From positions 54,217,439 to 54,281,438 of the forward strand of contig NC_088800.1 of NCBI RefSeq assembly GCF_011386835.1: DNA of 64,000 bases, given 5' to 3'. A program made the translations under genes and the position numbers. The notes beneath the pieces are model-generated. The model was given only the letters and a program-made list of their open reading frames with translations, ran no database searches and was not told where the DNA came from. The DNA comes from Chrysemys picta bellii. Its lineage: Eukaryota; Chordata; Testudines; Emydidae. Shown here in pieces: positions 1-11,063 of the stretch; the stretch's first letter is position 1, and every line of letters starts with the position of its first letter.

Positions 1-190
1 CTGTAAAAAGCAACAGAGGGTCCTGTGGCACCTTTGAGACTAACAGAAGTACTGGGAGCATAAGCGTTCGTGGGTCAGAACCTCACTGTCTTGCATCTGA
101 AGAAGTGAAGTTCTGACCCACGAACGCTTATGCTCCCAATACTTCTGTTAGTCTCAAAGGTGCCACAGGACCCTCTGTTGCTCTTTAAAG
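1..190. repeat. Penelope-like terminal-repeat palindrome (no body)
   Basis: A near-perfect inverted repeat. The left arm (about 1-86) begins CTGTAAAAAGCAACAGAGGG and the right arm (about 110-187) is its reverse complement, ending CCCTCTGTTGCTCTTTAAAG, with a spacer of roughly 20 bases. The same arm sequence forms both ends of the Penelope-like element at 9870-11051, so this is a solo pair of inverted terminal repeats (pLTR) without the protein-coding interior. Transcribed through, it would fold into one long hairpin. The left target-site duplication would lie at or before base 1 and cannot be tested. Confidence 0.75.
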
Positions 191-593
191 CAATTTTTGT
201 CTCAAATTAATGGAGACCAAACGGCTGTGGGGCAGGCCTGGCATGTACCATATACACCATGGACCTAACCACAAACATCTCTACCCAACGGCTAGAGTGA
301 GCTCCGGAAATAAGCAACCTCTAAGGAGAGCTTTGACGTTAGAAGCAAAATGGCACTGCCCATGTTAACCCACTGCAACAAGGGCACCTCTCTGGGTGAG
401 CATGCCCATTAATATATCCTTAGAATCCTGCCACATGGCAACGGCCCTGTTGCAGGCTGAGACCTTGTTGCCAAACTACAGCCTAAGTGTGCTCCACAGC
501 ATGACAGCATAAGATATTTTTCAGCTTGCTGCCCGTTTTGATAGGTGTATGTATAAGTCCCGCCATGCAACACAATGCAAACAAACATACTTC
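191..593. other. No recognised feature
   Basis: Ordinary non-coding sequence, presumably SRL intron or 5' flank. No exon, promoter or clear repeat seen. Confidence 0.5.
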
Positions 594-715
594 AGGAGGC
601 AGTGTAGCCTAGTGGTTAGGGCACTGAACTAGCACTCAGGAAACCTGGGGGTCTATTCCCAGCTCTGCTACTGGCCTGCTGGATGACCTTGGGCAAGTTA
701 CTTCACCTCTGCTGC
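594..715 (+). repeat. tRNA-derived SINE of MIR/CORE type
   Basis: An A-box-like stretch (TAGCCTAGTGGTTAGGGC) is followed by a B-box-like stretch (GGTCTATTCCCAGC) and then the MIR/CORE-type body GACCTTGGGCAAGTTACTTC. This order (tRNA head, then core) is that of MIR-related SINEs. It is diverged and lacks the 3' part of the family. Polymerase III promoter boxes are visible but activity is not implied. Confidence 0.75.
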
Positions 716-1456
716 TTTAAATCTGTAGCAAGAAGCCAAGCCGGGGGGGACCGGAGGAAGGTCCTAGCCAGACGCTCTGCTCTGAGGACGGAGGGAATGT
801 AGGGATAGCCCGGCTTCCCTGCCTGGAGAAAAGTCTCTGGAGCAGGGCTAGAAGAAAGTGACTCTCTCTGTGAGGTGCTGCCACTGTCACATGGCATCAG
901 GTGTGGACGCATTCTGAGCCCACAGAAATAAGAGGCAAGGAAAGTGCCAGAGTGCAGCCTTTCAGCTTGCTGAGGCATAGGGTGGCTGAGTGGAAGGACC
1001 CCCCTCCCCAGGTGCTGAACAGCAATGAACCGTCACACAGCCAGCCGCGAAGACAGGTCAGCACAGTCCTGCAGTGGGGAGCAAAGCTGAAAACCTTTAT
1101 AAATCATTTGCCATGAAGAGGAAGCAGATAACCGTGGTGTCTGATGAGCATTTCATCGCAAACAGGGATGCAACACGCACGTGGGCATGCTGTTGCCAAA
1201 GAGCCACACTCCGCCATCCTTACGCATGCTACATAGTGCCTTACCCCACACATGGGCTACACCCAGAGTAAGGTACTGCTGAATAATCGCTTCATCCCTG
1301 GAACACAAGGGGCAAGCAACACAGTGAACCTATGGAAATGGAAATCACCCAGCAAGGGAGCTGGAGCAAGAACCAGTAAAGGAGATCCCCTGCAGAACAG
1401 GGAAGCCCCATTAAAATCCCTCTTAGGAACCTGGGGTTCTCTGGGCAGAAATGTGG
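716..1456. other. No recognised feature
   Basis: Non-coding sequence with only short chance reading frames on both strands. No splice-site-flanked conserved exon was recognised. Confidence 0.5.
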
Positions 1457-1464
1457 CAGATGAG

Positions 1465-2110
1465 TAGGGCCCTACCAAATGCACTGTCCATTTTGGTCAA
1501 TTTCACAGCCATAGGAATTTAAAAATAATAAATTTCATTATTTCAGCTATTTAAATCTGAAATTTCATGGTGTTATAATTGTAGGGGTCCTGAACCAAAC
1601 GGGAGCTGTGGGGTGGTCGCAAGGTTATTGTAGGGGGGTGATGGTTCTGCTACCCTTACTTCTGTGCTGCCGCTGGCGATGGTGCTGCCTTCAGAGCTGG
1701 GCAGCCAGAGAGCCGGGGCTGCTGGCCGGGATCCCAGCTCTAAAGCAGAGCCCCCTCCAGCAGCAGCGCAGAAGTAAAGATGGCATGGTATGGTATTGCC
1801 ACCCTTACTTCTGCGCTGCTGCTTGCAGAGCTGGGCCCTCAGTCAGCAGCCACCACATTCCAGCCACCCAGCTCTGAAGGCAGCACAGAAGTAAGGGTGG
1901 CAATACTGCAACCCCCCCTAAAATAACCTTGTAGCCCCCCTGCAACTCCCTTTTGGGTCAGGACCTCCAATTTGAGAAATGCTGGTCCTCCCTGTGAAAT
2001 CTGTATAGTATAGGGTAATAGCCCACAAAAGACCTGATTTCATGGGAGGAGACCAGACTTCATGGTCCATGATGCGTTTTTTTCATGGCTGTAAATTTGG
2101 TAGGGCTCTA
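1465..2110. mobile_element. Non-autonomous hAT-type element, 646 bp
   Basis: Terminal inverted repeats begin TAGGGCCCTACCAAAT at 1465 and end ATTTGGTAGGGCTCTA at 2110, a hAT-like start (T-A-G-G-G). The 8-bp flanks are CAGATGAG (1457-1464) and CAGATGCG (2111-2118), a 7/8 TSD of the length hAT transposases make. The interior has no transposase and holds inverted GC-rich copies of a CTTACTTCTGYGCTGC motif. Any reading frame inside (for example 1608-1877) is therefore repeat sequence, not a gene. Confidence 0.85.
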
Positions 2111-2118
2111 CAGATGCG

Positions 2119-3580
2119 GCATAGGAGAACACTGAGCCGCTGAGGTCTGCTGCGTCTGGAAGCCCATGCAGGAAATGTAAGGAGGAAGGATGTTGGGGGC
2201 AAGTCTGTGATAGCCCCAGGGCTCAAGCGAGAGCCAAGCAGTGTTAGCCACAATTGGGGAGTGCTGATCTCAGCATTGGCAATAGGGTCAGATTCAGACA
2301 GCGGGCAGAGATGACTGCAGTTTGCAAAGAGGCTTTTAAGGAGACAGGCCCTCACCCGAAGCTAGAGAAGCCCAGGATAGCGCTCAGTATACCTGCAGGG
2401 TCAGGTAGATTACCTGGTGAATGCATAGCTTGCACTGGCTACAGATGTAAGGACTTGTGCATGGGGCCTCCTGGATAGAGTCATAATCTGTGAGATGGGC
2501 CTCCTGAAACACCCAAGAGAAGCAAAATAGCCTGCTTAATGAAGAACCAATGAGGGTCCTGCTGCCCTGGGTGTTCTGTCCTGGCCCTGAGGTGCCAGTC
2601 CCGCTGCTCCCCAGAGCGAGGGAAGAGCTAGATAGCAGAGAGAGACTGGTGTAGCAAAACACACTCTGGAGCCAAAGAGCAGGGCTCCCCTTGAGAGCCG
2701 TAGGCAGTGACTTTGTCTGCAGAGACCCTGAAGCTGGGAGCAAGGAAATGCGAATGCTCCCCACTGTCACATGACACAGTCAGAGACTGTAACTGGAAGT
2801 AAATATGGCCCTTGTCATCCTGACAAAATCCCAAAGTGCTTTATGAACTCTAGAGCTACAGGGATCATTTTGGGCCCTGCTATTAAATGGCCACTTCTGG
2901 AGTGGAACATGTCAGTGTATTAATGCGCAGTAACACTACTCAGTAGTTTAGGACAGGAAGTGAAGAAGTAAATTATACACTATTGAAACCCCAGGGAGAA
3001 TTTATGTAGGAAGGATGAAGTTACTCGGATGGCTAGGGCTGTCATCTTTGGGAAAGGCTCCTAATGGACAAAAGAGAGTCAGTCTTCATTGCATGGCAAC
3101 TTGGTGACCTTGTCAGGTGGGGTCATGATTATGCCTGGACATTCAGGCTATTTGTTAACTGGTTTTGCAGGCCAGAAGAAGGACCCACAAAGCCAGAAGC
3201 AAGCCTGGAAAATTTGGGTTGGGTGGCAACCCTGTTCTCACCTTCCACCTAATGAGACTTCTGACTGCTAGAAACTCAGGCCTTATCTTATAGCTCAGAA
3301 AGCAGTTATGGTTAGAAAAGAGATTCTCTACCCTTCCATGTTCATTGTCCCTCTCTAATGTCTAGCTCTAATGCACTCAGTGTACAGATTTTTTTTCCCA
3401 GTTGCCAGCTCTGCAAGTGGGATTTGAGAGTCAAGCTGCTTATTCTTTCGCCATCCTCATCAATATTCTGGTCTCAAAACTATTGAGTATCTAATATGTA
3501 GATTCAGTCAAATACTAAATAATTAGAAATAATATTAATACAAAATCAGATTGAAAGTGAATAGATCACTAGATGAAGCA
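2119..3580. other. No recognised gene
   Basis: Non-coding. Around 2826-2870 there is a short stretch (CCCAAAGTGCTTTATGAAC) resembling ancient SINE/LINE tails but too short to classify. Nothing else recognised. Confidence 0.5.
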
Positions 3581-3588
3581 GTTGTATG

Positions 3589-4012
3589 CAGAGCTGATCA
3601 AAAACCAGAACTTCTGTCCTGCAGGAAATACCAATATTTCAATATTTGTTTTTATCCCAAGTTGGGATAAAAAATCAAAATATCAAAACTTTTTATGGAA
3701 CAAAACTGGCCGGGCTACAGCTTCTATGAGCCACTGTGGCAGGTCAGCCACATAGAGAGACTGTTAGATGCAGTTTAGGGCCCATAGGAGAGAATGGGGT
3801 TGTGGAGAAGCCGGAACTACAATGCCCATGAGACATCATGGTGGCTCAGGCAGATGCAGAGAGCAATGTCAACCCCATTCAAAATGAAACATTTCATTTT
3901 TATTTTCTTGATGGAAAATACACCAAAATCCATATTTTCTCCTAGGAAATTGACACAAAATCATATTTTCCAGTGGGAAAATGTTTTGTTTGAAATTTTC
4001 CAACCCACTCTA
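3589..4012. mobile_element. AT-rich hAT-type MITE (family also at 4608, 16457, 45251)
   Basis: Starts CAGAGCTGATCAAAAACC and ends TTTCCAACCCACTCTA, imperfect inverted termini. Flanks GTTGTATG (3581-3588) and TTTGCATG (4013-4020) match at 6 of 8 positions, a decayed candidate TSD. The interior alternates GAAAT/ATTTC-rich segments with the sentence-like motif GGAGAGAATGGGGTT and an ACTACAATGCCCATGA box. The same layout recurs at 4608-5138, 16457-16826 and 45251-45680. Confidence 0.6.
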
Positions 4013-4020
4013 TTTGCATG

Positions 4021-4607
4021 TATTATATGTGAGCATTTATTGCTATGAATAAGAACCAATACCATTGGCTAATCAAACGCTTAGCCCCACAAAACCAGAA
4101 CACATTAGAATAGAACACTCTTCAGATTATATGTTTTAATAACTTGCTATTGTCACCATAACCCCTTGTAAAGTTACTATACAGGAATTCCAGTGCTGAT
4201 CATTTTTAAAGGTGGAGATGTCTCTTTTTCTAGGAAGACATTTTAGCAATAATCTATCCTGGAAACAATTGTTTTAACTTATTTTCAAAAGAGATTTATT
4301 AATTTGTTTCAAATAAATAAATAAATGGGACTGATACACTCGTTAACAGTTAAAGACCTTACTGTGAATGCTTCTTGCTTATATTATTGACTAGGTAGAG
4401 AGTTCAAAGTAATAGCAATCTTTGCGTAGGCGGCAGATAATAGTGACAAAATGGTTGTTTTAAAAATATGGGGTCAGATCTATGACTAGTGTAAATTGGC
4501 TAAGCTCAGTTTAAGTCAAGAGGGCTGTAGAGTTATACCAGCAGAGGATTTGGCTGAGATTTCATAAGTGAGAAATGAGACAAATGCTTCCCTACACAAT
4601 ATAAACT
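4021..4607. other. AT-rich non-coding, short (AAAT)n
   Basis: AT-rich sequence with a short AAAT/AAATAAAT run near 4308-4326. No gene or defined repeat otherwise. Confidence 0.5.
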
Positions 4608-5138
4608 AGCACTGCACAAAAATTCCTCACAGAAATGGCTTTTTGATGGAAATGTATTTTGACTCAATGGATTCTTTTATGAGAAGTGTCTGCTTTCCAT
4701 GGAAAATTTAAATTTTTCATTGAAAAAACCAAACACTTGAAAATCAAAATATTTCAATTTGGAAATGCTCCTGTGGTGGCTCCTGGGATTTGTAGTTCAG
4801 TTACCTCAAGTCCCCATTCTCCTTTATGGGCCAGTCTCCATGCCCAGACTACATCTCCCATGATCCACCACAGCAAGATACTCCCACAATGCACCGCCTC
4901 CCCTCACCAAGCAGGAAGAGTGTGGTGCATCATGGAGGATATAATCAGACCAGGGAACATAGCCTATAGAGGAGAATGGGAGCATGAGGCACCCATACTG
5001 CAACTCCCATGAAGCGCTGCAGCATTTCCAAACTTTTTTTTTTTCTTTGTGTCAGTTTTGGCCAAAAATTTTTGGATTTTGAATTTCCATCCAAAAGGCA
5101 TCTGTGCGGGGGGATTTTTTTTTTACCAGCTCTACAGC
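4608..5138. mobile_element. Second copy of the AT-rich MITE family
   Basis: Ends in TTTTTACCAGCTCTA, the family terminus, and carries the internal CCCCATTCTCCTTTATGGGCC and ACTACATCTCCCATGATCC boxes shared with 45430-45530. The left end near 4608 (TAGCACTGCACAAAAATT) is diverged and no TSD is convincing, so the outer boundary is approximate. Confidence 0.55.
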
Positions 5139-5984
5139 CCTTCTCTCCAGCCCTCAAACCAGCATCCTGACAGGGTTTTGAATTCATGCCCAAGCAGGTG
5201 GAGATGGAAAGATCAGCAGAGACAGGATCTGATATAATAAGAGGACAAGAAGCAGCCAGTGCTGTAGGAAGCCACCAGAATACAATGGAACCTCTTCAAA
5301 CCCTCCACTTCTCTCCTGTCTGCTGGTCCATTCTGAGCCATGATCAGCACAGGCCTTGAGGATGAGAAGGCTGCAAACTAGCCATGCTGCAGGCACCATC
5401 ATGTGGGAGCTGCAGTCTCCTTTGAGCTATTTAGCTTCAAGCAGCAACTTAAACAACTATTTGGACAAACCCAAGTATGAGACTTGTGGCTGTAGTTCAG
5501 CACCAAATGCCTGTTCAAAGCCAAATTCTCAGCCGAAATTTTTGGGACTGAGCTTTTGGTTCTGCTGATGATGCATGGGACAGAGCAGAATGGAACACAC
5601 TTTGCTCTCCCACAGCTTTATTGGCACTGCAGGGCTGGCAGGAATAAAATTGTATTTTACCAGTAAGCTCAGTGAATACATCTCATGGGCTGAGAGAAAC
5701 AGCAGCAGGCACAGTATCTTCTTGCCACGTTTCAGATCATAACCACATGCCTTAAATCCCCAGGAGACCCATCCTGAGATGCTAAGGGTGGAGAGATTAC
5801 CCTGGAGATGGCCAGACTCTTGCCACGTGATCTGTGTGGGTGAGGAGACACTTACAGGACATGAATTTGGGTCTCACCCAAGCTCCAGGGATGAACTACC
5901 TACAGAGCTGAGTTACCTTTGGTGTGGGTTATTGTGGGTGTTTGTTTCTGTCTGTGGAAGGGAGCTGCTAGTGACAGATAGTGA
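5139..5984. other. No recognised feature
   Basis: Non-coding; only short frames. No repeat recognised with confidence. Confidence 0.45.
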
Positions 5985-6825
5985 ACCTACTTCATTTGTG
6001 TGGAGTCATCATAGATAGTTCTCTGAAAACGTCCACTCAACGTGCAGCAGCAGTCAAAAAAAAAAAAAGGCTAAGAATGTTAGCAAGCATTAGGAAAGGG
6101 ACAGATAATAAAACAGAAAATATCATAACGCCTCTATATAAACCCATGGCATGCCCACACCTTGAATATTGCGTGTAGTTCTGGTCACCCTATCTCAAAA
6201 AAATACATGAGAATTGGAAAAAGTACAGAGAAGGGCACAAAAATGATTAGGGGGATGGAACATCTCTCCATCTGAGGAGAGATTAAAAAGACTGGGACTG
6301 TTCAATTTTGAAACGAGATGACTAAGATTGGGGGCAGGTTATGACAGAGGTCAATGAAATCATGAATGGTCTGGAGAAAGTGAATAGGGAAGTGTTATTT
6401 ACCCTTCACATAATACAAGAACTATAGGTCACCCAATTAACTTTATAGGCGGCAGGTTTAAAACAAACAAAAGGAAGTATTTGTTTACACAACACACTGT
6501 CAACCTGTGGAATTCATTGGCAGGGGATGTTGTGAAGGCCAAAAGTATAATTGGGTTCAAAAAAGAATTAACTAAGTTATTGATGGATAGATCCATCAAT
6601 GGCTATTAGCCCAGATGGTCCAGGATGCAACCCCATGCTTGGGTGTCCCTAAACCTCCAACTGCCAGAAGCTGGGAGTAGACAACTATGGACAATCACTC
6701 AAAATTGCCCTGTTCTCTACACTCCACCTGAAGTTTCAGTCACTGGCCACTGTCAGAAGACAAGATACTGGGCTAGATGAACCATTGATCTGGCCTACTA
6801 CAGCCGTTCTTATCTTCTTATGTGC
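5985..6825 (+). mobile_element. CR1 LINE, 3' fragment
   Basis: Sense-strand 3' portion of a CR1-type LINE: the end of the reverse-transcriptase ORF (remnants encoding ...ECHLEYC-like and AVKK segments at about 6000-6180) followed by the 3' UTR that ends CTACAGCCGTTCTTATCTTC TTATG at about 6822. It parallels the better preserved copy at 11553-15408 base for base over several hundred bases. Multiple frameshifts and an A-run at 6056-6068 break the frame; 5' truncated as is usual for CR1. Confidence 0.85.
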
Positions 6826-6918
6826 CCCCTTCTTTAAAATTCCCATTTCAAGGCTCTAATCCAAGGGCCAAATTCTAACCTCAGATGAGCATGTGGTGGG
6901 ATCCTAGAACTTGGCCTG

Positions 6919-7426
6919 TGTTGCCAGCACAGAGTGCCTGAGGACAGCAACAGCGGGGTCCGTTGCCCGGTGTGCTTCGCGCCAATGAACACACCAGGGT
7001 GGAGAAGCAAACAAAGTTTATTTGAGATTTTAAAGTGGTGCAAAGAGACAGGCACGTTTTAAATTAAGCACACCAACATAAGCAGCTTTTGTTTTTTATA
7101 TAGTTTGTAACTAAGCCTTTTTTTTTCCCCGTCCTTTTTTATCCCCCCTTCTTTATTCCCACCTTTTCCCCTTTTTTCCTTTGGCTACATTACACGACCT
7201 TGGCTGTGCAGCTTGTTTTTACTGTTTTTGCAATTTTGTTTTTTAGCTGGAAGCATGTAGGTTTTTTTTTATTACTACTGCTTTCTAGCTGCTGGCCTGT
7301 CAGGTTAGTAAAAAGTTTAACATGCAGGAGCTTTGATTCACTTTGGCCTAGAGCGGAGGGGCTTTATCGACTCTCGGGTCTTTCAACCCTTCGAGTTACC
7401 TAGGGTGATGCCTAGTGACACCAACA
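6919..7426 (-). repeat. Retroviral 3' LTR, 508 bp
   Basis: On the minus strand it starts TGTTGGTGTCACTAGG (from 7426) and ends in ...CA (6919), with 5-bp inverted ends TGTTG/CAACA. A polypurine tract (AAAGGAGGGAG on the minus strand, about 7428-7438) precedes it, as expected for the 3' LTR. A polyadenylation hexamer is present on the minus strand at 7017-7022. The first about 157 bases match 8054-8210. Confidence 0.85.
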
Positions 7427-8053
7427 ACTCCCTCCTTTGAGAATACTCAACAAGTTTTTGGCTGAATTTTCTTATATTTTGTGGACAAGATATGATTTAA
7501 GGCCATGGTTTTAGGATTATTGATTAAAGGGAAAAAGGAGGTGTCTTGACTTCTAGAAGTGGTACATACTTTAACCATTAAACATTTTAGGCATGAGAAG
7601 AGAGCTAGGGTGTGGAAACAAAGTACGAGACCAGTAAGCAGGAGGCGGACAATACCACCTCCCAAGCCCCCTAGGCTAGGGAGCCAGCTCCAGAGGGTAT
7701 TAAATAGAGTGGGTTTCTGTTCCTGGGCCTTCCACTGATTGAAGGCCTGTTTAGAGGACAGGATGTGCTTGTGGAATGGTGGTAGCATTATTAAATGGCC
7801 TCCAGGTGTTATTTTCTAGCAGGCTAAAGGGGGCTTTTATGGTGCAGTTTTGCGACAAGGGGGTACCCGAGATATTTTTTCCCCTACTGAACCATTTCCA
7901 ACAGATATTTGACCAATTTTGGGGGACTACCCTCCAAGGTAACCCTGCCGCGTGGTGCGGGATTTGAGAGCATACCCAGCAGTTAGAGAGGTTAAACTTT
8001 TGGGCAAAGCAAACCTTCAGGGCCTCATACGTATTTGTTTTTAAGAGGTTTCC
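7427..8053 (-). pseudogene. Retroviral env remnant
   Basis: Minus-strand frames 8125-7751 and 7788-7447 lie in different frames. The upstream one contains a CWVC motif typical of the surface subunit CXXC of gammaretrovirus-like Env, with several N-X-S/T sequons. The downstream one contains a glycine-rich hydrophobic stretch (LGGLGGGIVRLLLTGLVL) that fits a transmembrane anchor followed by a short cytoplasmic tail. The receptor-binding and signal-peptide regions are absent and the frame shifts between the two parts, so no protein is expected. The retroviral class is inferred from these motifs only. Confidence 0.7.
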
Positions 8054-8210
8054 CTTATCACTACTGCTTCCCAGCTGCTGGCCTGTGAGGTTAGTAAAGT
8101 TTAACATGCAGGGGCTTTGATTCACTTTGGCCTAGAGCGGGGGGCGCTTTATCGACTCTTGGGTGTTCAACCCTTCGAGTTACCTAGGGTGATGCCTAGT
8201 GACACCAACA
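8054..8210 (-). repeat. Truncated 5' LTR of the same provirus
   Basis: Matches the start of the 3' LTR (7426 downward) over about 157 bases, including the conserved CGAGTTACCTAGGGTGATGC block seen on the + strand, then stops abruptly near 8053 where env-derived sequence begins. It is therefore the U3 start of the 5' LTR left after the internal deletion. Confidence 0.8.
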
Positions 8211-8214
8211 CCTG

Positions 8215-9857
8215 TGTGTTTAAACACTTATATCTCAGCTGGACTGGGAGACGTGGCCTGAGACCCTGACTGTTAACCTGGATCTCTTAAGTAAGGAAAG
8301 ACACCAAGCTAGGGAGGCTGTAAGGAAAGCAGTGAGCAGGACTATCTGGCTGCCATCACACAATCATGTTACCCTCCATTTGTATGATCTCGCCTTCCCA
8401 CGTCCTAGAACATCGCAAAGAATGCTGCTGTGGGAGACGCTTCTGCAGCACTTATGGTCTCTCCACAGGGTGGGGGAGAAATGCTGCCCCTTTGCATATG
8501 AGAAGGTATGACCATAGAAAATCCCATTCTCCCTTCTCCAGCAAAGTTCTCACTTCAGTCACCCTCCTCCTTCTGATCTGGAAATGAGCACTCTCGTTTC
8601 ACTCCTCCTCCATGCAAACACGACAATTACTAAAACAACATACATCACACCCTGCACCTGCTGGTCCCTTTAAGCCTCGGGTCCGCCCTGCCCTCTGGCG
8701 AGGTGTGAGGGCAGTGAACAGGTCTCAGGGCCTGCGCTGTGCAGTTGCTCATGAATGCCGCTTCAGTCTGGAATGAACCTTTTCTCTCATAAGATGCAAC
8801 ATCCCTCTTGTTGGCAAGGGCTCAGCCTCCAAAGTTCAGTGTCCACCAATCAGAGTCACCCAGGGCTAAAAGATTTCTCTCACATGCATGCAATATAGGT
8901 CATCTGTGGCCAGCCGGCCCTGCCCCTTCCCATAAATTGTTATTCACTGGGAACCATAACGCTCCAATGTCTAAGCCTTTCAGATGAAGCTCCGATGGCA
9001 CAAGCCAGCACAGAGACTAGCTGGAGTGTCGCACATTTACAGCACTGAACTAAATGAAACACCAGGGGACTCCTGATTGGTGATGCTGCACTTTTGAAAA
9101 GGGTTTTTGGTTGAATTGAAAAGTCTTATTGCTCTGCTGGGGAAAAGTGGGTAATTTTTGCTTATGAGCACCCATTGGTCTGTCTGCTCCCCTGCTGTTC
9201 CTGCTTCTGGCTGGATAGGGTTCATTTCTCTTGCTCGCTGACATCAGACCTGTAACTGGAAAGGCTCTGAATCCCACTGTTGTATTCTTTAGGTTTAGCT
9301 ATGTTAAATCTTGGCAAGAGAAGAGAAAATAGCAACGCTCTAGTGACCTGTTCATCTTGTGAAAACCTCTAGCTTTGGTAGGCCCACAGCACAAAAACAT
9401 GGCAATAGAGAGAGGAAATGCCAGACCCCAAACAAGTTACCCTGAACTCTACATGGTGATCAGCAGAGAACCAGCTCCGGGGGCTTGTAAACTGCAAATG
9501 TTCTCTTTGTTTGCTAAAATTTGTTTAACCAGCTGTGTTTAGTGAAGAGTAAAAATCCCCACGTGTGGCTGGTGTCTTCTAGGAATTCACAGCTACTCAA
9601 GTAGAGGACACCGAATATTTGAGTGACACTGGCTGTTTTTCTCACTTCCTCGTGTCTCCACTGCGGGCAGGGTGTGACTGGCCGCTGGTGCAGACGTACC
9701 TGCACTAAACCTAGCAGTGACAAGGCAGCCGTGCGGGCTTCAGCATGGGTTTCACAAGCCCACCTGACCCCCCGGTACGTTCTACAGCCAATGCCGACAC
9801 CAGCACTGCAGTGTCCTCACTGCTCTTTGTAATGAGCTAGCTGGAGTGCAGGAATGT
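8215..9857. other. No recognised gene or repeat
   Basis: About 1.6 kb of non-coding sequence. Several short frames exist on both strands but none shows family motifs or splice structure. Confidence 0.5.
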
Positions 9858-9869
9858 CTATACGAACTG

Positions 9870-11051
9870 TAAAAAGCAACAGAGGGTCCTGTGGCAACTT
9901 TAAGACTAACGGAAGTATTGGAGCATAAGCTTTCGTGGGTGAATGCCCACTTCATCAGACGCAAGTAATGGAAATTTCCAGAGGCAGGTATAAATCAGTA
10001 TGGAGATAACGAGGTTAGTTCAATCAGGGAGGGTGAGGTGCTCTGCTAACAGTTGAGGTGTGAACACCAAGGGAGCAGAAACTGCTTCTGTAGTTGGATA
10101 GCCATTCACAGTCTTTGTTTAATCCTGATCTGATGGTGTCAAATTTGCAAATGAACTGGAGCTCAGCAGTTTCTCTTTGGATTCTGGTCCTGAAGTTTTT
10201 TTGCTGTAAGATGGCTACCTTTACATCTGCTATTGTGTGGCCAGGGAGGTTGAAGTGTTCTCCTACAGGTTTTTGTATATTGCCATTCCTGATATCTGAC
10301 TTGTGTCCATTTATCCTCTTGCGTAGTGACTGTCCAGTTTGGCCAATGTACATAGCAGAGAGGCATTGCTGGCACACGATGGCATATATAACATTGGTGG
10401 ACGTGCAGGTGAATGAGCCGGTGATGTTGTAGCTGATCTGGTTAGGTCCTGTGATGGTGTTGCTGGTGTAGATATGTGGGCAGAGTTGGCATCGAGGTTT
10501 GTTGCTTGGGTTGGTTCCTGAGTTAGAGTTGTTATGGTGTGGTGCGTGGTTGCTGGTGAGAATATGCTTAAGATTGGCGGGTTGTCTGTGGGCAAGGACT
10601 GGCCTGCCTCCCAAGGTCTTTGAAAGTGAGGGATCATTGTCCAGGATGGGGTGTAGATCACTGATGATGCGTTGGAGAGGTTTAAGCTGAGGACTGTAGG
10701 TGATGGCCAGTGGAGTTCTGTTGGTTTCTTTTTGGAGCCTGTCTTGTAGCAGGAGGCTTCTGGGTACACGTCTGGCTCTGTTGATTTGTTTCTTTATTTC
10801 CTTGTGTGGGTATCGTAGTTTTGAGAATGCTTGGTGAAGATCTTGTAGGTGTTGGTCTCTGTCTGAGGGGTTGGAGCAGATGCGGTTGTACCTCAGCGCT
10901 TGGCTGTAGATGATGGATCATGTGGTGTGTCCGGGGTGGAAGCTGGAGGCATGAAGGTAGGTGTAGCGGTCGGTGGGTTTTCGATATAAAGTGCCACAGG
11001 ACCCTCTGTTGCTTTTTACAGATTCAGACTAACACGGCTACCCCTCTGATA
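9870..11051 (-). mobile_element. Penelope-like retroelement, 5'-truncated, inverted terminal repeats
   Basis: The left end begins TAAAAAGCAACAGAGGGTCC and the right end (about 10988-11017) carries the reverse complement, followed by a short tail ATTCAGACTAACACGGCTAC. Flanking direct repeats CTATACGAACTG (9858-9869) and CTATACAAACTG (11052-11063) match at 11 of 12 bases, with a CpG-decay difference, marking one target-primed insertion. The interior is the antisense C-terminal third of a Penelope-like protein, including a GIY-YIG endonuclease; the reverse-transcriptase domain is missing, so the copy is 5' truncated. Orientation of the coding sequence is minus. Confidence 0.85.
10024..10614 (-). 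pseudogene. GIY-YIG endonuclease domain of a Penelope-like element
   Basis: An uninterrupted 196-codon frame. In order it has a Ser/Asn-rich linker, a cysteine pair region with CQLCPHI, then VIYAIVCQQC (the GIY-like strand) and MYIGQTGQSLRKR (the YIG strand plus conserved Arg), then HKSDI and a C-terminal WLSNYR. This is the arrangement of the single-strand-nicking GIY-YIG domain that ends Penelope-like proteins and cuts the target DNA during insertion. Upstream linker sequence continues antisense to about 10921 but in other frames, and no RT motifs remain. It is a truncated relic, not a host gene. Confidence 0.8.
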
Positions 11052-11063
11052 CTATACAAACTG

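Larger units (their letters stand above)
6919..8210 (-). mobile_element. Internally deleted endogenous retrovirus
   Basis: An antisense provirus remnant. A complete 3' LTR (6919-7426) lies at the low-coordinate side, an env fragment in the middle (7427-8053) and only the first about 157 bases of the 5' LTR (8054-8210) at the high side. Both outer ends carry the 4-bp flank CCTG (6915-6918 and 8211-8214), the TSD of a single integration. The whole of gag, pol, the first part of env and most of the 5' LTR is missing, lost by one internal deletion whose junction is near 8053. The element is non-functional. Confidence 0.85.

Noticed and set aside
7200..7403. Short hydrophobic + strand frame
   Set aside because: It is antisense inside the retroviral LTR.
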